DNA of 32,843 nucleotides from Chitinophaga pinensis (GTDB taxonomy: Bacteria > Bacteroidota > Bacteroidia > NS11-12g > UBA955), in NCBI GenBank assembly GCA_945863965.1, contig CAMBBZ010000006.1, forward strand, positions 1-32,843. The letters are read 5' to 3'. This document shows positions 1-9,061 of the stretch, one piece after another. The notes below the pieces were generated by a model that saw nothing but the letters and a program-made list of their open reading frames with translations, ran no database searches and was not told the origin of the DNA. The translations under genes were made by a program, and so were the position numbers. The number at the start of each line of letters is the position of its first letter. Positions within the stretch are counted from its first letter, which is position 1.

Positions 1-182
1 ATGCGGGTCCAAAAATTATTGAGTTTCACGTTGTTTGGGGGTTTGAAGTTTGAAAATGGGTATTTGGGGTTTGAGCTTTAGGTTATGAGTTTGGTAATTG
101 GAGCTTGAGGTTTGGATTCCGGTATTTTTTTGGGATGAATTTTAGAATACGGAATTTATGATTTTTGGGTTTGAGAGTTGTT

Positions 183-1100
183 TTATTTTGGTTTTCGGGT
201 AAGTCCATACAACGAAAATCCCATTAATAAGGAGGCGGGTATGGCGATGGCTGCATTGGCGAGAACCGCATCGGTGGTAAAACTGTCGAAGCTATGTTGG
301 GCATGCGTGAGGTAATAATGCAGGGTAATGGTGGTGCTGTTAAATACAAAATGGGTAAGGGCGTTATACCAAAGGTTTTGCTGTCTAAGGGCGATAATTC
401 CAAAAACAAATCCCATCAAAAAGATGCCGGGCAGTTCAAAGAGGCTTAAGTGTAAAATGGCGAAAACACTGGCTTGGAAGAACAGGGCGGATATAGGTTT
501 ACGGTATTGGATATTGGCTACTTTGAGAATGATGCCTCTAAAGAGAAATTCTTCTAAAACGGCGGGTAAAAATGCCAGAATAAGCAAACAGATGAACAAC
601 TCGCCCAAATGTTGCATATCGAGGATGTTTTCGAAGAGGGTTTCGCGCATGTGCACCAGCTTTTTGGCGGTTTCGGCAAAGGCGCCTTCAATCGGTATTT
701 GTTGCATGAGGCGGCTAAGCACGGCAACAACGGGCAGCGCACTGAGTCCTAAAACGATGCTTTGCAAAATCAGTTTCGGTTCGAATTTCGGCGCATATCC
801 CCAATAATCTCGGGGTTTACTTAAGTTGGCATAAACAAAAACGAGGGAGGGGATTCCCATATAGCAAAGAAACTGAATGAGGTTCGCCCACCGGCCTAAA
901 TTAATGCTGAGGGCGGTAAAATCAGGTTGGATTAAGAGGGCTTTGACTTGGTCAATGGGGATGGCATAAGCCCGAGATAAAATGAAGTTAGCCAATGCGT
1001 TGCCTACGATTTGGAAGACCAAAATAAGTAGGAGTAGGAGCGAAATTCCCCAAAAATTTGAAAAGGGGTTTTTGCGAAAATCGTTGCTTAAGACGTTCAT
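183..1100 (-). CDS. CPBP family glutamic-type intramembrane protease (CAAX/Abi-like)
   Basis: Multi-TM protein with EEFLFRG, FAILHL and HFVFN motifs typical of CPBP proteases. The start is taken at MNVLSNDF (ATG complement 1098-1100); the longer ORF to 1406 runs antisense into dusB. Confidence 0.85.
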   Translation of the reverse strand: MNVLSNDFRKNPFSNFWGISLLLLLILVFQIVGNALANFILSRAYAIPIDQVKALLIQPDFTALSINLGRWANLIQFLCYMGIPSLVFVYANLSKPRDYWGYAPKFEPKLILQSIVLGLSALPVVAVLSRLMQQIPIEGAFAETAKKLVHMRETLFENILDMQHLGELFICLLILAFLPAVLEEFLFRGIILKVANIQYRKPISALFFQASVFAILHLSLFELPGIFLMGFVFGIIALRQQNLWYNALTHFVFNSTTITLHYYLTHAQHSFDSFTTDAVLANAAIAIPASLLMGFSLYGLTRKPK

Positions 1101-1131
1101 TCGGGATATTTCGTTGTAGTTTTGTACAAAG

Positions 1132-2133
1132 GTGGTAAAAATCGGCGACATACAACTCGGGGAATTTCCTCTCTTATTGGCTCCCATGGAAGACGTGAGC
1201 GATCCGCCGTTTCGGTTCGTATGCAAGCAGCAGGGCGTTGATTTGATGTATACAGAATTTATAAGCAGCGAGGGATTGATTCGAGATGCGGCAAAAAGCA
1301 TGCAAAAACTCGACATTTTCGAATATGAGCGGCCCATAGGCATACAAATTTTTGGTTCCGATATTGAGTCTATGGTGGAGGCTACCAAAATCGCAACGGC
1401 GGCCAATCCGGATTTAATTGATATTAATTATGGATGTCCGGTTAAGAAAGTGGCATGTAAAGGCGCGGGTGCGGGTATTTTAACGAATCCGAAAAAAATG
1501 ATGGAAATGACGGCGGCGATTGTTAACGCCACGCATTTACCTGTAACAGTAAAAACCCGATTGGGGTGGGACGATCAAACTAAGAATATTGTACAGGTTG
1601 CCGAGGGATTGCAAGATGTGGGTATCAAAGCCTTGTCTATTCACGGTCGCACCCGGGTGCAATTATATAAAGGTAGTGCGGATTGGACGTTAATAGGAGC
1701 GGTAAAGGAGAATACACGGATGCGTATACCTATTTTCGGCAATGGCGACATAGACACGCCAGAGCGGGCTTTGGAGTATAAAAATCGCTACGGGGTGGAT
1801 GGCATTATGATTGGTCGGGCGAGTATTGGCTATCCTTGGGTTTTTAGGGAAATCAGGCATTTTTTAAATACGGGTTTGCACTTGGCGAAGCCTGATTTTC
1901 ATGAACGCTTGGAGGCGTGTACGACGCATTTTGAGAAATCGATTCAGTGGAAGGGCGCTGTTGTGGGGGTGGTGGAAATGCGCCGGCATTATGCCAATTA
2001 TTTCAAGGGTTACGCGCATTTTAAGGAATTTAGAACGCGTTTGGTGGGGGCACAAAAACCCGACGAGGTGCACGCGATTTTGAGCGAACTGCGGGAGGTG
2101 GGTGCGGAGCGCTTTGCGGTTTTAGAACTCTGA
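1132..2133 (+). CDS. dusB: tRNA-dihydrouridine synthase (DusB type)
   Basis: LAPMEDVSDPPFR, DINYGCPVKKVACKGAGAGIL, VTVKTRLGWD, IHGRTRVQLYKGSADW and GNGDI motifs; GTG start. Confidence 0.92.
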   Translation: MVKIGDIQLGEFPLLLAPMEDVSDPPFRFVCKQQGVDLMYTEFISSEGLIRDAAKSMQKLDIFEYERPIGIQIFGSDIESMVEATKIATAANPDLIDINYGCPVKKVACKGAGAGILTNPKKMMEMTAAIVNATHLPVTVKTRLGWDDQTKNIVQVAEGLQDVGIKALSIHGRTRVQLYKGSADWTLIGAVKENTRMRIPIFGNGDIDTPERALEYKNRYGVDGIMIGRASIGYPWVFREIRHFLNTGLHLAKPDFHERLEACTTHFEKSIQWKGAVVGVVEMRRHYANYFKGYAHFKEFRTRLVGAQKPDEVHAILSELREVGAERFAVLEL

Positions 2134-2188
2134 TGGGGTTCGTTATCTGTACGCTTTTTAATTTTTAATTCAATTCAATCTCAATTTT

Positions 2189-2219
2189 CTTGGTACTTTG
2201 TGAAAAGTGTTTAAATTTG
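2189..2219 (+). promoter_or_regulatory. Putative Bacteroidetes promoter (CTTG-N19-TAAATTTG)
   Basis: -7-like TAAATTTG at 2212-2219 matches TAnnTTTG, with CTTG 19 nt upstream; 22 nt before ATG 2242. Confidence 0.5.
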
Positions 2220-2241
2220 TATTAATCACAACTACTAAACT

Positions 2242-4332
2242 ATGAAGAAAATATTACTTTTTGCAGGATGTGTATTTGCGGCTCTTGGAGCACAAGCGCA
2301 GTACTACAGCTATCCTACATTGATGGCAGGGGAAAACCCAGGTGGGTTGAACAAAGATGGCGAGAATCCTTATCCAGCTGCGGCTAACGTGGGTTGGTCT
2401 ACGGTTTGGAATGGCGGACCAGGAAGTGCAACTTCGTATTCTTCTGAACAACAAATTCCATTTAAATTCAAGTTTAATGGTAAAGATGTTACCCGTTACA
2501 CAGTGGGTAATTTCGGAACGGTTAGCTTTGATGCCGGCACGCCTTCTGTGCGTCCGAGCAGTTTCGGTACTATTTCGTTACCTTCTAGCGAAATCCCAGA
2601 TAATTCTGTTTGTATTTTAGGTATGACGCCTCTTTCAGTAGCGGGTTCCGGTATTACCTATACCAGCGCAGTAATGACAAAAACATTTGGCAAAACACCA
2701 AATCGCCAGCATTGGATTTGGTTTAACTTTTTTGGGGAAACCAACATCAAGCAAGGATGGACTTATTGGGCGGTTGTTTTGGAAGAAAACACCAACCAAA
2801 TTTACATCGTAGACATGAAGACGTTGCCAGTTGAAAACAACGCTTTAATAACTGCTAACGTAAAGTTATCTGCTGGAATTCAAATTAACAGTACTACGGC
2901 TTACACGTTGTCGGGTTCGCCTAACCTAGGTGCACAACAAACGACTCAAAACATATTTGATGCTTCTGATAATTCGTATTACACATTTGTTCAAGGTACC
3001 CAGCCTTCTGGAGATATCTTAGTTAAAAACGTGGTTATGGATCCCTACATGAAGATTGGAGATGCGCCTTTTAATATGGCCGTTCAAGCTCGTAACATTG
3101 GAACTTCAACATTAAGTTCTGCCGAAGTTCATTTCTCTATCAATGGAGGTATGGCTGTAGGTGGCGCGGTAACGGGTTCTACTAATATCGCTTCTTTGGC
3201 CTCAGGTACATTAACCTCTCCCGCCAAATGGACGCCTTCTGCTACGGGTAAATATACCGTTAAAGTTTGGACGTCTAAACCAAACGGATCTGCAGATGGT
3301 AATGCCTATAACGATACGGCTACGTTTAATGTACAAGTGGTGGATCGTTGGGTACAGCGCAACATGATGAATGAAATCTTCACGTCTTCTACGTGTCCTC
3401 CTTGCAAACCCGGTAATGAAAATTACGAAGCGGTAATCTCGGGAAGACAAGCACATACAACATTGAAATACCAAATGTACTTTCCAGGTACGGGAGATCC
3501 GTATTGCACCAACGAAGTACGCACACGTGCTACCTATTATGGGGTGAATTCAGTTCCTCGTATGGAAATAGACGGAGGCTGGGACAATAACGCCAATTCT
3601 TTCACTGCCGATCTTTACGACAAAACGGCGGCCATGCCTTCCTTCCTTGAAATATCAGGAGTTGCGGCGAATAAATGGAAAAATACGATTTCTTTGGATG
3701 TTGAGTTAAATCCTTTGGTTGATTTTTCTTCTAGCAATTTGAGACTTTTCGCCGCTATTGTTGAAGGTGAAACATTCAACAACAAAAAAACAAACGGAGA
3801 AACCAAGTTTGAAATGGTGATGAAAAAAATGATGCCAGGAGCTACAGGTACTGCTTTAAGTCCAATGACTAAAGGCACCAAAGTGAGCCGTACCTTGAGT
3901 CATACTTTCGCCGGTAACTACCGTTTGTCTTTAGACGGTCAAACTGCGAATCACATTAAAGATGCTACTGAGCACAGTGTTGAAACGTTTGATGACGTAT
4001 ATGTTTTAGTTTGGGTGCAGGATGCAATCACTAAAGAAATTTTCCAATCGAAGACTATCGCTGTTAATAATGCGTCTAATGAAAATTTGGAAGTAGAAGC
4101 GAAAGTATATCCTAACCCAAGTAACGACGCATTCAATGTTGAAATTGATCGTTTGGCTTCTGAAACCGCAAAGGTTCAAGTAAGCAACATTCAAGGTCAG
4201 CTTGTTTATGAAGGTTCTATGACGAATGGTAAAATGACTATCAATACTGCAGACTGGAACACCGGTGTTTACATGGTGGCAGTTGAAGGTGCTAGCTATC
4301 ATTACTCTACCAAAATATTGGTTCGTCACTAA
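2242..4332 (+). CDS. Omp28-related, T9SS type A sorting domain-containing secreted protein
   Basis: Signal peptide MKKILLFAGCVFAALGAQA; CARDB/Ig-like central region; thioredoxin-like STCPPCKPGNENY; C-terminal YPNPSNDAFNVEID...GVYMVAVEG...STKILVRH sorting domain. Confidence 0.85.
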   Translation: MKKILLFAGCVFAALGAQAQYYSYPTLMAGENPGGLNKDGENPYPAAANVGWSTVWNGGPGSATSYSSEQQIPFKFKFNGKDVTRYTVGNFGTVSFDAGTPSVRPSSFGTISLPSSEIPDNSVCILGMTPLSVAGSGITYTSAVMTKTFGKTPNRQHWIWFNFFGETNIKQGWTYWAVVLEENTNQIYIVDMKTLPVENNALITANVKLSAGIQINSTTAYTLSGSPNLGAQQTTQNIFDASDNSYYTFVQGTQPSGDILVKNVVMDPYMKIGDAPFNMAVQARNIGTSTLSSAEVHFSINGGMAVGGAVTGSTNIASLASGTLTSPAKWTPSATGKYTVKVWTSKPNGSADGNAYNDTATFNVQVVDRWVQRNMMNEIFTSSTCPPCKPGNENYEAVISGRQAHTTLKYQMYFPGTGDPYCTNEVRTRATYYGVNSVPRMEIDGGWDNNANSFTADLYDKTAAMPSFLEISGVAANKWKNTISLDVELNPLVDFSSSNLRLFAAIVEGETFNNKKTNGETKFEMVMKKMMPGATGTALSPMTKGTKVSRTLSHTFAGNYRLSLDGQTANHIKDATEHSVETFDDVYVLVWVQDAITKEIFQSKTIAVNNASNENLEVEAKVYPNPSNDAFNVEIDRLASETAKVQVSNIQGQLVYEGSMTNGKMTINTADWNTGVYMVAVEGASYHYSTKILVRH

Positions 4333-4353
4333 TATTAACTTAATCAGATCAGG

Positions 4354-4381
4354 AAAGGGCCTCAAAAGGGCCCTTTTTTGT
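4354..4381 (+). terminator. Rho-independent terminator
   Basis: AAAGGGCC-TCAAAAG-GGCCCTTT stem-loop followed by a T-run, 22 nt after the stop codon. Confidence 0.85.
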
Positions 4382-4395
4382 TTTTTTGGGAAGTT

Positions 4396-4428
4396 TTTGT
4401 CCCATTTTGTAAATCGGGTGTAAATTTG
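4396..4428 (+). promoter_or_regulatory. Putative promoter for trhO (TTTG-N21-TAAATTTG)
   Basis: TTTG at 4396-4399, TAAATTTG at 4421-4428, ATG at 4446. Confidence 0.55.
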
Positions 4429-4445
4429 TTGAAATACTCCCAACT

Positions 4446-5468
4446 ATGTTATTGCAAAACGTCGTTAATCGGGAGGAGTTAAAACGTCGAATGGATGCGG
4501 ATACACGTCCGTACACTACGATCTCCTTCTATCGTTATCATCCCATTCCCAATCCACAATTATCGAGAGATGAATGGTATGTTCGCTGGCGGTCGTTTGA
4601 GGTGGTAGGTCGGGTTTACGTGGCCAATGAGGGCATTAATGCGCAGATTGCGCTTCCCTCGGAGCATTTGGAACGGTTTAAAGAAGATTTATTCACGATT
4701 GATTTTTTGCAGGGTATTCGACTGAATACGGCGATAGAAGAAAATCAAAAGGCTTTCATCAAATTGGATATGAAGGTACGACCCAAGATTGTGGCCGACG
4801 GCATTGATGATTCGGATTTCAATCCGAGTCATACGGGAACGTATATGGAAGCAGACGATTGGAATCGCTCCATGGAGGATTCTGATACGGTGGTTATTGA
4901 CATGCGTAACCATTATGAGAGTGAGGTAGGTCGATTTGATAACGCCGAATGTCCGGATGCCGATACGTTTAGAGAGGAGTTGCAATTGGTTATAGATCGA
5001 TATGAGGGATATCGGGACAAGCGTATTTTAATGTATTGTACCGGTGGTATACGTTGTGAGAAAGCCAGTGCTTGGATGCGTTACAAGGGCTTTAACGAGG
5101 TTTACCATTTGAAGGGTGGAATCATTAATTATGTAAATCAGGTTAAGGAGCAGTCGTTAGAGAATAAATTCAAAGGCGTGAATTTTGTATTTGACCAGCG
5201 CTTACACGAGCGGGTGAGCACCGATATATTGTCGGTTTGCCACCAATGTGGGGATCCGGCAGATGTACACATTAATTGCGCGAATACGGCCTGTCATTTG
5301 TTGTTTATTCAATGTGAGCGTTGTGCGGAGCGTTATGATCGGTGTTGTTGTGAAGGATGTTCTGATACGATTAAGCTTCCCCCAGAAGTGCAGAAGGAGT
5401 TGCGCAAGGGTGCCAAGGCGGTCCGGATGTTCAAGAAGGGCCGATTTCCTAAGGTTCCGTTTCAGTGA
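4446..5468 (+). CDS. trhO: Oxygen-dependent tRNA uridine(34) hydroxylase TrhO (rhodanese domain, YceA family)
   Basis: Rhodanese CTGGIRCEKASAWM; VANEGINAQI N-terminal region; Cys-rich C-terminus CHQCG...CANTACHLLFIQCERC. Confidence 0.92.
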   Translation: MLLQNVVNREELKRRMDADTRPYTTISFYRYHPIPNPQLSRDEWYVRWRSFEVVGRVYVANEGINAQIALPSEHLERFKEDLFTIDFLQGIRLNTAIEENQKAFIKLDMKVRPKIVADGIDDSDFNPSHTGTYMEADDWNRSMEDSDTVVIDMRNHYESEVGRFDNAECPDADTFREELQLVIDRYEGYRDKRILMYCTGGIRCEKASAWMRYKGFNEVYHLKGGIINYVNQVKEQSLENKFKGVNFVFDQRLHERVSTDILSVCHQCGDPADVHINCANTACHLLFIQCERCAERYDRCCCEGCSDTIKLPPEVQKELRKGAKAVRMFKKGRFPKVPFQ

Positions 5469-5686
5469 GCACCTTGGTTCATTGGGGAAACAATAAAATA
5501 GGGATATGCCGTTTTTAAAGCGGATATTGATAATTAGGTGTAAAATAAAAACCAATTTTTGTCGTTAGGTATAGCAATGTGAATGGATAAATGTCTATTT
5601 TTTTAAACGAATGGCTTCCATTTTTAACATTGTGAACGGAAGCGATTATATTCGCACTTTATTAGTATAGGAAACACAAATTGATA

Positions 5687-6427
5687 ATGAGAAAAGTAAA
5701 CGAATCTCCCCTTAGGATTCGACTGTTGAAAGGTTTGTTTTTTTTGAGCATGTTAGGTGTCCAAACATGGGCACATGCGCAATGGGGAGGGTTTGATAGC
5801 GAGGAAGCCGGAGCGGTTGGTAACGACACACAGGTATTGAATTCAGGCGGCGCTGGCGGCTGGGGTGCTGGTGATGACGGTGGGAGTAAGCAAAAAGACA
5901 CCCTGCCTCCATATAAACGATTTATACCGCCTTACGATAGTTTGCGCGAAATGATATTTTACGAAGGGGTGATTGAGGATATGGAATGTGAATTTTGTTC
6001 CGAGGACTCCCTTTATTTGCGTGCGGCTAATTACTTACAATCTATTTACGGGGCTAAACAATACAAGAAGTTTATCGTGGAAGCCAAACCCGGTCAGGTA
6101 ATATGGCTTAAGGTAGAAATACCTATGTTGGTAGAGAAGGGGGCATACAGTAAGGGTCCAAGTGGTTTATTAGAATTTAGTTTAGTAATCCGGTTTAAGG
6201 ATGCGCGTTATAAATACCAATTCGGAAATTTTGCGCACATAACGGAGCCAACGGGATTGGCGGACTCGCGATTGAAAACGTATCACGAATACTATATGAA
6301 GACCAAGCGCGGATTTCGTGCTACCGATTTGTTTTTGATTACTGCCGATAAAGAGATTAAAAATACGATTGAAGGATTAAAGAAAGCATTGAAGGAATCG
6401 TATAAGCCAGATGAAGACGATTGGTAG
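5687..6427 (+). CDS. Secreted protein with DUF4468-like (TBP-fold) domain
   Basis: Signal-peptide-like N-terminus (LLKGLFFLSMLGVQTWAHAQ), Gly-rich linker, then IFYEGVIED...LYLRAANYLQ...VIRFKDARYKYQFGNF resembling DUF4468. ATG at 5687; the ORF track starts at TTG 5681. Confidence 0.6.
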   Translation: MRKVNESPLRIRLLKGLFFLSMLGVQTWAHAQWGGFDSEEAGAVGNDTQVLNSGGAGGWGAGDDGGSKQKDTLPPYKRFIPPYDSLREMIFYEGVIEDMECEFCSEDSLYLRAANYLQSIYGAKQYKKFIVEAKPGQVIWLKVEIPMLVEKGAYSKGPSGLLEFSLVIRFKDARYKYQFGNFAHITEPTGLADSRLKTYHEYYMKTKRGFRATDLFLITADKEIKNTIEGLKKALKESYKPDEDDW

Positions 6428-6439
6428 CGAAAACCCGTC

Positions 6440-6466
6440 GTTAGACACCCAAAATGGGTGTCTAAC
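6440..6466 (+). terminator. Strong intergenic hairpin (probable terminator of the upstream gene)
   Basis: Perfect 11-bp stem GTTAGACACCC-AAAAT-GGGTGTCTAAC. No T-run immediately follows. Confidence 0.5.
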
Positions 6467-6496
6467 CAAACTCTTTTCAAAAAAGTTTGTGGATAT

Positions 6497-6528
6497 CTTG
6501 TTATATGCTGAAAATCTTCTTATTTTTG
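6497..6528 (+). promoter_or_regulatory. Putative promoter for rplM operon (CTTG-N20-TATTTTTG)
   Basis: TATTTTTG at 6521-6528 fits TAnnTTTG, 31 nt before the GTG start of rplM. Confidence 0.5.
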
Positions 6529-6559
6529 CAACCCCAAATTCGAACAAAGACCGACTAAA

Positions 6560-7003
6560 GTGAATCCGTTAAGTACATACAAAACGATTTCTGCAAACAA
6601 TGCCACTGTAACCAAGAATTGGTACGTAGTGGATGCAGCAGGGCAACCTCTGGGCCGTTTGGCGTCTCAGATTGCGCGTATTATCCGTGGTAAGCACAAG
6701 GCATATTTTACGCCTCACGTAGACTGTGGCGATCATCTAATTGTGATCAATGCAGCGAGTGTAAAGTTAACAGGAATGAAGATGGAGCAAAAGGAGTACA
6801 TCCGCCACACAGGTTTCCCTGGTGGACAGCGTACTACTTTGGCGAAGGCTTTGCGTCCTGAGCGCTTAATAGAGCATGCGGTTCGTGGCATGTTGCCTAA
6901 AAATCGTTTAGGCCGTAAAATATTCCATAACATGTTTGTGTATGCCGAGGCGGAACATCCTCATATTGCGCAACAACCCAAAGAACTAACATTCGATATC
7001 TGA
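6560..7003 (+). CDS. rplM: 50S ribosomal protein L13
   Basis: YKTISANNATVTKNWYVVDAAGQPLGRLASQIARIIRGKHKAYFTPHVDCGD...AVRGMLPKNRLG; GTG start. Confidence 0.97.
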   Translation: MNPLSTYKTISANNATVTKNWYVVDAAGQPLGRLASQIARIIRGKHKAYFTPHVDCGDHLIVINAASVKLTGMKMEQKEYIRHTGFPGGQRTTLAKALRPERLIEHAVRGMLPKNRLGRKIFHNMFVYAEAEHPHIAQQPKELTFDI

Positions 7004-7010
7004 GAATCCT

Positions 7011-7391
7011 ATGACTAACAGCTCAGGAAGAAGAAAAGCTGCCGTAGCTCGCGTTTACCTTAAAGAAGGTAAAGGCCAAATAACGGTGAACAAGAAACCC
7101 ATCGACCAATATTTTCCTTTGGAGTGGCATCGCAATTCAATTGTGGCTCCCCTTACCATTACAGAAAACGCACAAAACTATGATATCATGGTGAACGTAA
7201 ATGGTGGTGGTATTTCCGGACAAGCAGAAGCCATTCGCCTTGGTATTTCAAAGGCCTTGGTAGAAATCAATGCGGAATATAAGAGCGCGTTGCGCCAAGC
7301 AGGATTCATGACACGTGATTCACGCGTTGTTGAAAGAAAGAAACCTGGTCAAAAGAAAGCGCGTAAGCGTTTCCAATTCTCAAAACGTTAA
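7011..7391 (+). CDS. rpsI: 30S ribosomal protein S9
   Basis: GRRKAAVARVYLKEGKGQITVN...C-terminal KKARKRFQFSKR. Confidence 0.97.
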   Translation: MTNSSGRRKAAVARVYLKEGKGQITVNKKPIDQYFPLEWHRNSIVAPLTITENAQNYDIMVNVNGGGISGQAEAIRLGISKALVEINAEYKSALRQAGFMTRDSRVVERKKPGQKKARKRFQFSKR

Positions 7392-7400
7392 ACTCAATAC

Positions 7401-8153
7401 ATGGCTTATACTCAACAAGATTTACTCGATGCCGGTGTACATTTCGGACATTTAACCCGCAAATGGAATCCAAAAATGGCTCCCTTTATTTTCATGGAGC
7501 AGAATGGTATTCACATCATCGACTTAAAGAAAACCGAGTCCAAATTAGAAGACGCCAAAGCGGCTGCTCGTAATATTGCTAAATCAGGTCGCCGTGTACT
7601 TTTCGTGGCTACCAAGAAACAAGCGAAAGAAATCGTTGCCCAAGAAGCACAACGTGCGGGTATGCCTTTTGTTACCGAGCGTTGGTTGGGTGGAATGTTA
7701 ACCAATTTCCAAACGGTTCGTCGTAGCATCAAACGCATGCAGATCATCGATCGCATGAATACAGATGGTACCTTCGAACGCTTAAACAAAAAAGAGCGTT
7801 TGATGTTGAATCGCGAGAAAATAAAATTGGCTCGTGTTCTAGGTGGTATCGAAGAAATGACCAAGTTGCCTGGTGCCTTGTTCGTTGTAGATATCAAGCG
7901 CGAACATCTTGCCGTATCTGAGGCAGATCGTCTAGGTATTCCTGTTTTCGGTGTCGTAGATACCAACGCGGATCCTACTTCTATCATGTATCCGATCCCT
8001 GGAAATGATGATGCTTCCAAAAGTATTTATCTAATGGTTTCCGAGATTGCTGATGCGATTATGGAAGGTTCGGTTGCCCGTAAAAAAGAAAAAGCAGCTG
8101 AAGAAGCTAAACAAGAAGAAACAGCTCAAGTTGCTCAAGTAGAAACTGAATAA
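7401..8153 (+). CDS. rpsB: 30S ribosomal protein S2
   Basis: [24 protein letters not shown]...[18 protein letters not shown]. Confidence 0.97.
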   Translation: MAYTQQDLLDAGVHFGHLTRKWNPKMAPFIFMEQNGIHIIDLKKTESKLEDAKAAARNIAKSGRRVLFVATKKQAKEIVAQEAQRAGMPFVTERWLGGMLTNFQTVRRSIKRMQIIDRMNTDGTFERLNKKERLMLNREKIKLARVLGGIEEMTKLPGALFVVDIKREHLAVSEADRLGIPVFGVVDTNADPTSIMYPIPGNDDASKSIYLMVSEIADAIMEGSVARKKEKAAEEAKQEETAQVAQVETE

Positions 8154-8159
8154 TCGTAC

Positions 8160-8993
8160 ATGTCGACCATTACTGCCTCCGAAGTAAACAAACTACGCCA
8201 GATGACTGGTGCGGGTTTGATGGATTGTAAGAAAGCGCTTCAAGAAACCAATGGTGACTTTGAAGCAGCCGTTGATTTTTTACGTAAGCGCGGTGCTAAA
8301 ATCGCAGCGAAGCGTGCCGATCGCGAAGCTACAGAAGGTGCTGTAATTGCGCTTACAAGCCCAGATCACACAACAGGTGTTGTTATCTTGTTAAGCTGTG
8401 AAACTGATTTTGTTGCCAAGAACGAAGGATTTGTTGCTTTTGCTAATGAAATTGCTAAAGTAGCGTTGACTGAGAAACCTGCATCTATCGAAGCCTTAAA
8501 AGCATTGCACGTTGGACCTGTTGCATTGGAATCACGTTTGCAAGAAGAAGTAGCCAAAATTGGCGAAAAAATTGATGTTGTTCATTATGAGTTATTTGAA
8601 GGACAAAACATCGTAGCCTACATTCACGGTTCTAACCGTATGGGTGTATTGGTTGAAATGAATCTTGCTCCCTCAGATGCCAATACAGCCGCGGGTAAGG
8701 ATGTAGCGATGCAAATTGCTGCTATGAATCCTGTAGCCGTTGATAAAGATGGTGTTGATACGTCAATGGTTGAACGCGAAATGGAAATAGGACGTGAACA
8801 AGCCCGTGCTGAAGGTAAGCCTGAAGCTATGATCGATCGCATTGCAACCGGAAAATTGGAAAAATTTTATAAAGATTCAACCTTGTTGAATCAAGATTTT
8901 GTAAAAGATTCCTCTAAAACCGTTGCGGCTATGCTTAACGGCGTGGAAAGCGGTTTAACTGTGAAACAATTCAAACGGGTACAGCTCGGATAA
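8160..8993 (+). CDS. tsf: Elongation factor Ts
   Basis: VNKLRQMTGAGLMDCKKALQETNGDFEAAVDFLRKRG...CETDFVAKN. Confidence 0.97.
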   Translation: MSTITASEVNKLRQMTGAGLMDCKKALQETNGDFEAAVDFLRKRGAKIAAKRADREATEGAVIALTSPDHTTGVVILLSCETDFVAKNEGFVAFANEIAKVALTEKPASIEALKALHVGPVALESRLQEEVAKIGEKIDVVHYELFEGQNIVAYIHGSNRMGVLVEMNLAPSDANTAAGKDVAMQIAAMNPVAVDKDGVDTSMVEREMEIGREQARAEGKPEAMIDRIATGKLEKFYKDSTLLNQDFVKDSSKTVAAMLNGVESGLTVKQFKRVQLG

Positions 8994-9010
8994 AAAATTA
9001 GTAACTTTAA

Positions 9011-9041
9011 AAAAATCCTCCGAAATTCGGGGGATTTTTTT
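9011..9041 (+). terminator. Rho-independent terminator downstream of tsf
   Basis: AAAAATCCTCCGA-AAT-TCGGGGGATTTTTTTT hairpin with one G:T wobble and a T-run. Confidence 0.85.
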
Positions 9042-9061
9042 TGCCAATAACTCAAAACTAC

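Noticed and set aside
328-807. 159-aa + ORF antisense to the CPBP protease
   Set aside because: Basic, Met/Lys-rich antisense frame over a well-supported membrane protease; no recognisable domain.
1101-1406. N-terminal extension of the CPBP ORF to 1406
   Set aside because: It is antisense to the conserved dusB N-terminus; MNVLSNDF at 1100 gives a normal start.
4006-4443. 145-aa minus ORF spanning the end of the T9SS gene
   Set aside because: Runs antisense through the sorting domain and the terminator; no domain features.
9041-9061. TTG start for pyrH
   Set aside because: Lies in the T-tract of the tsf terminator; ATG 9062 begins the conserved [15 protein letters not shown].
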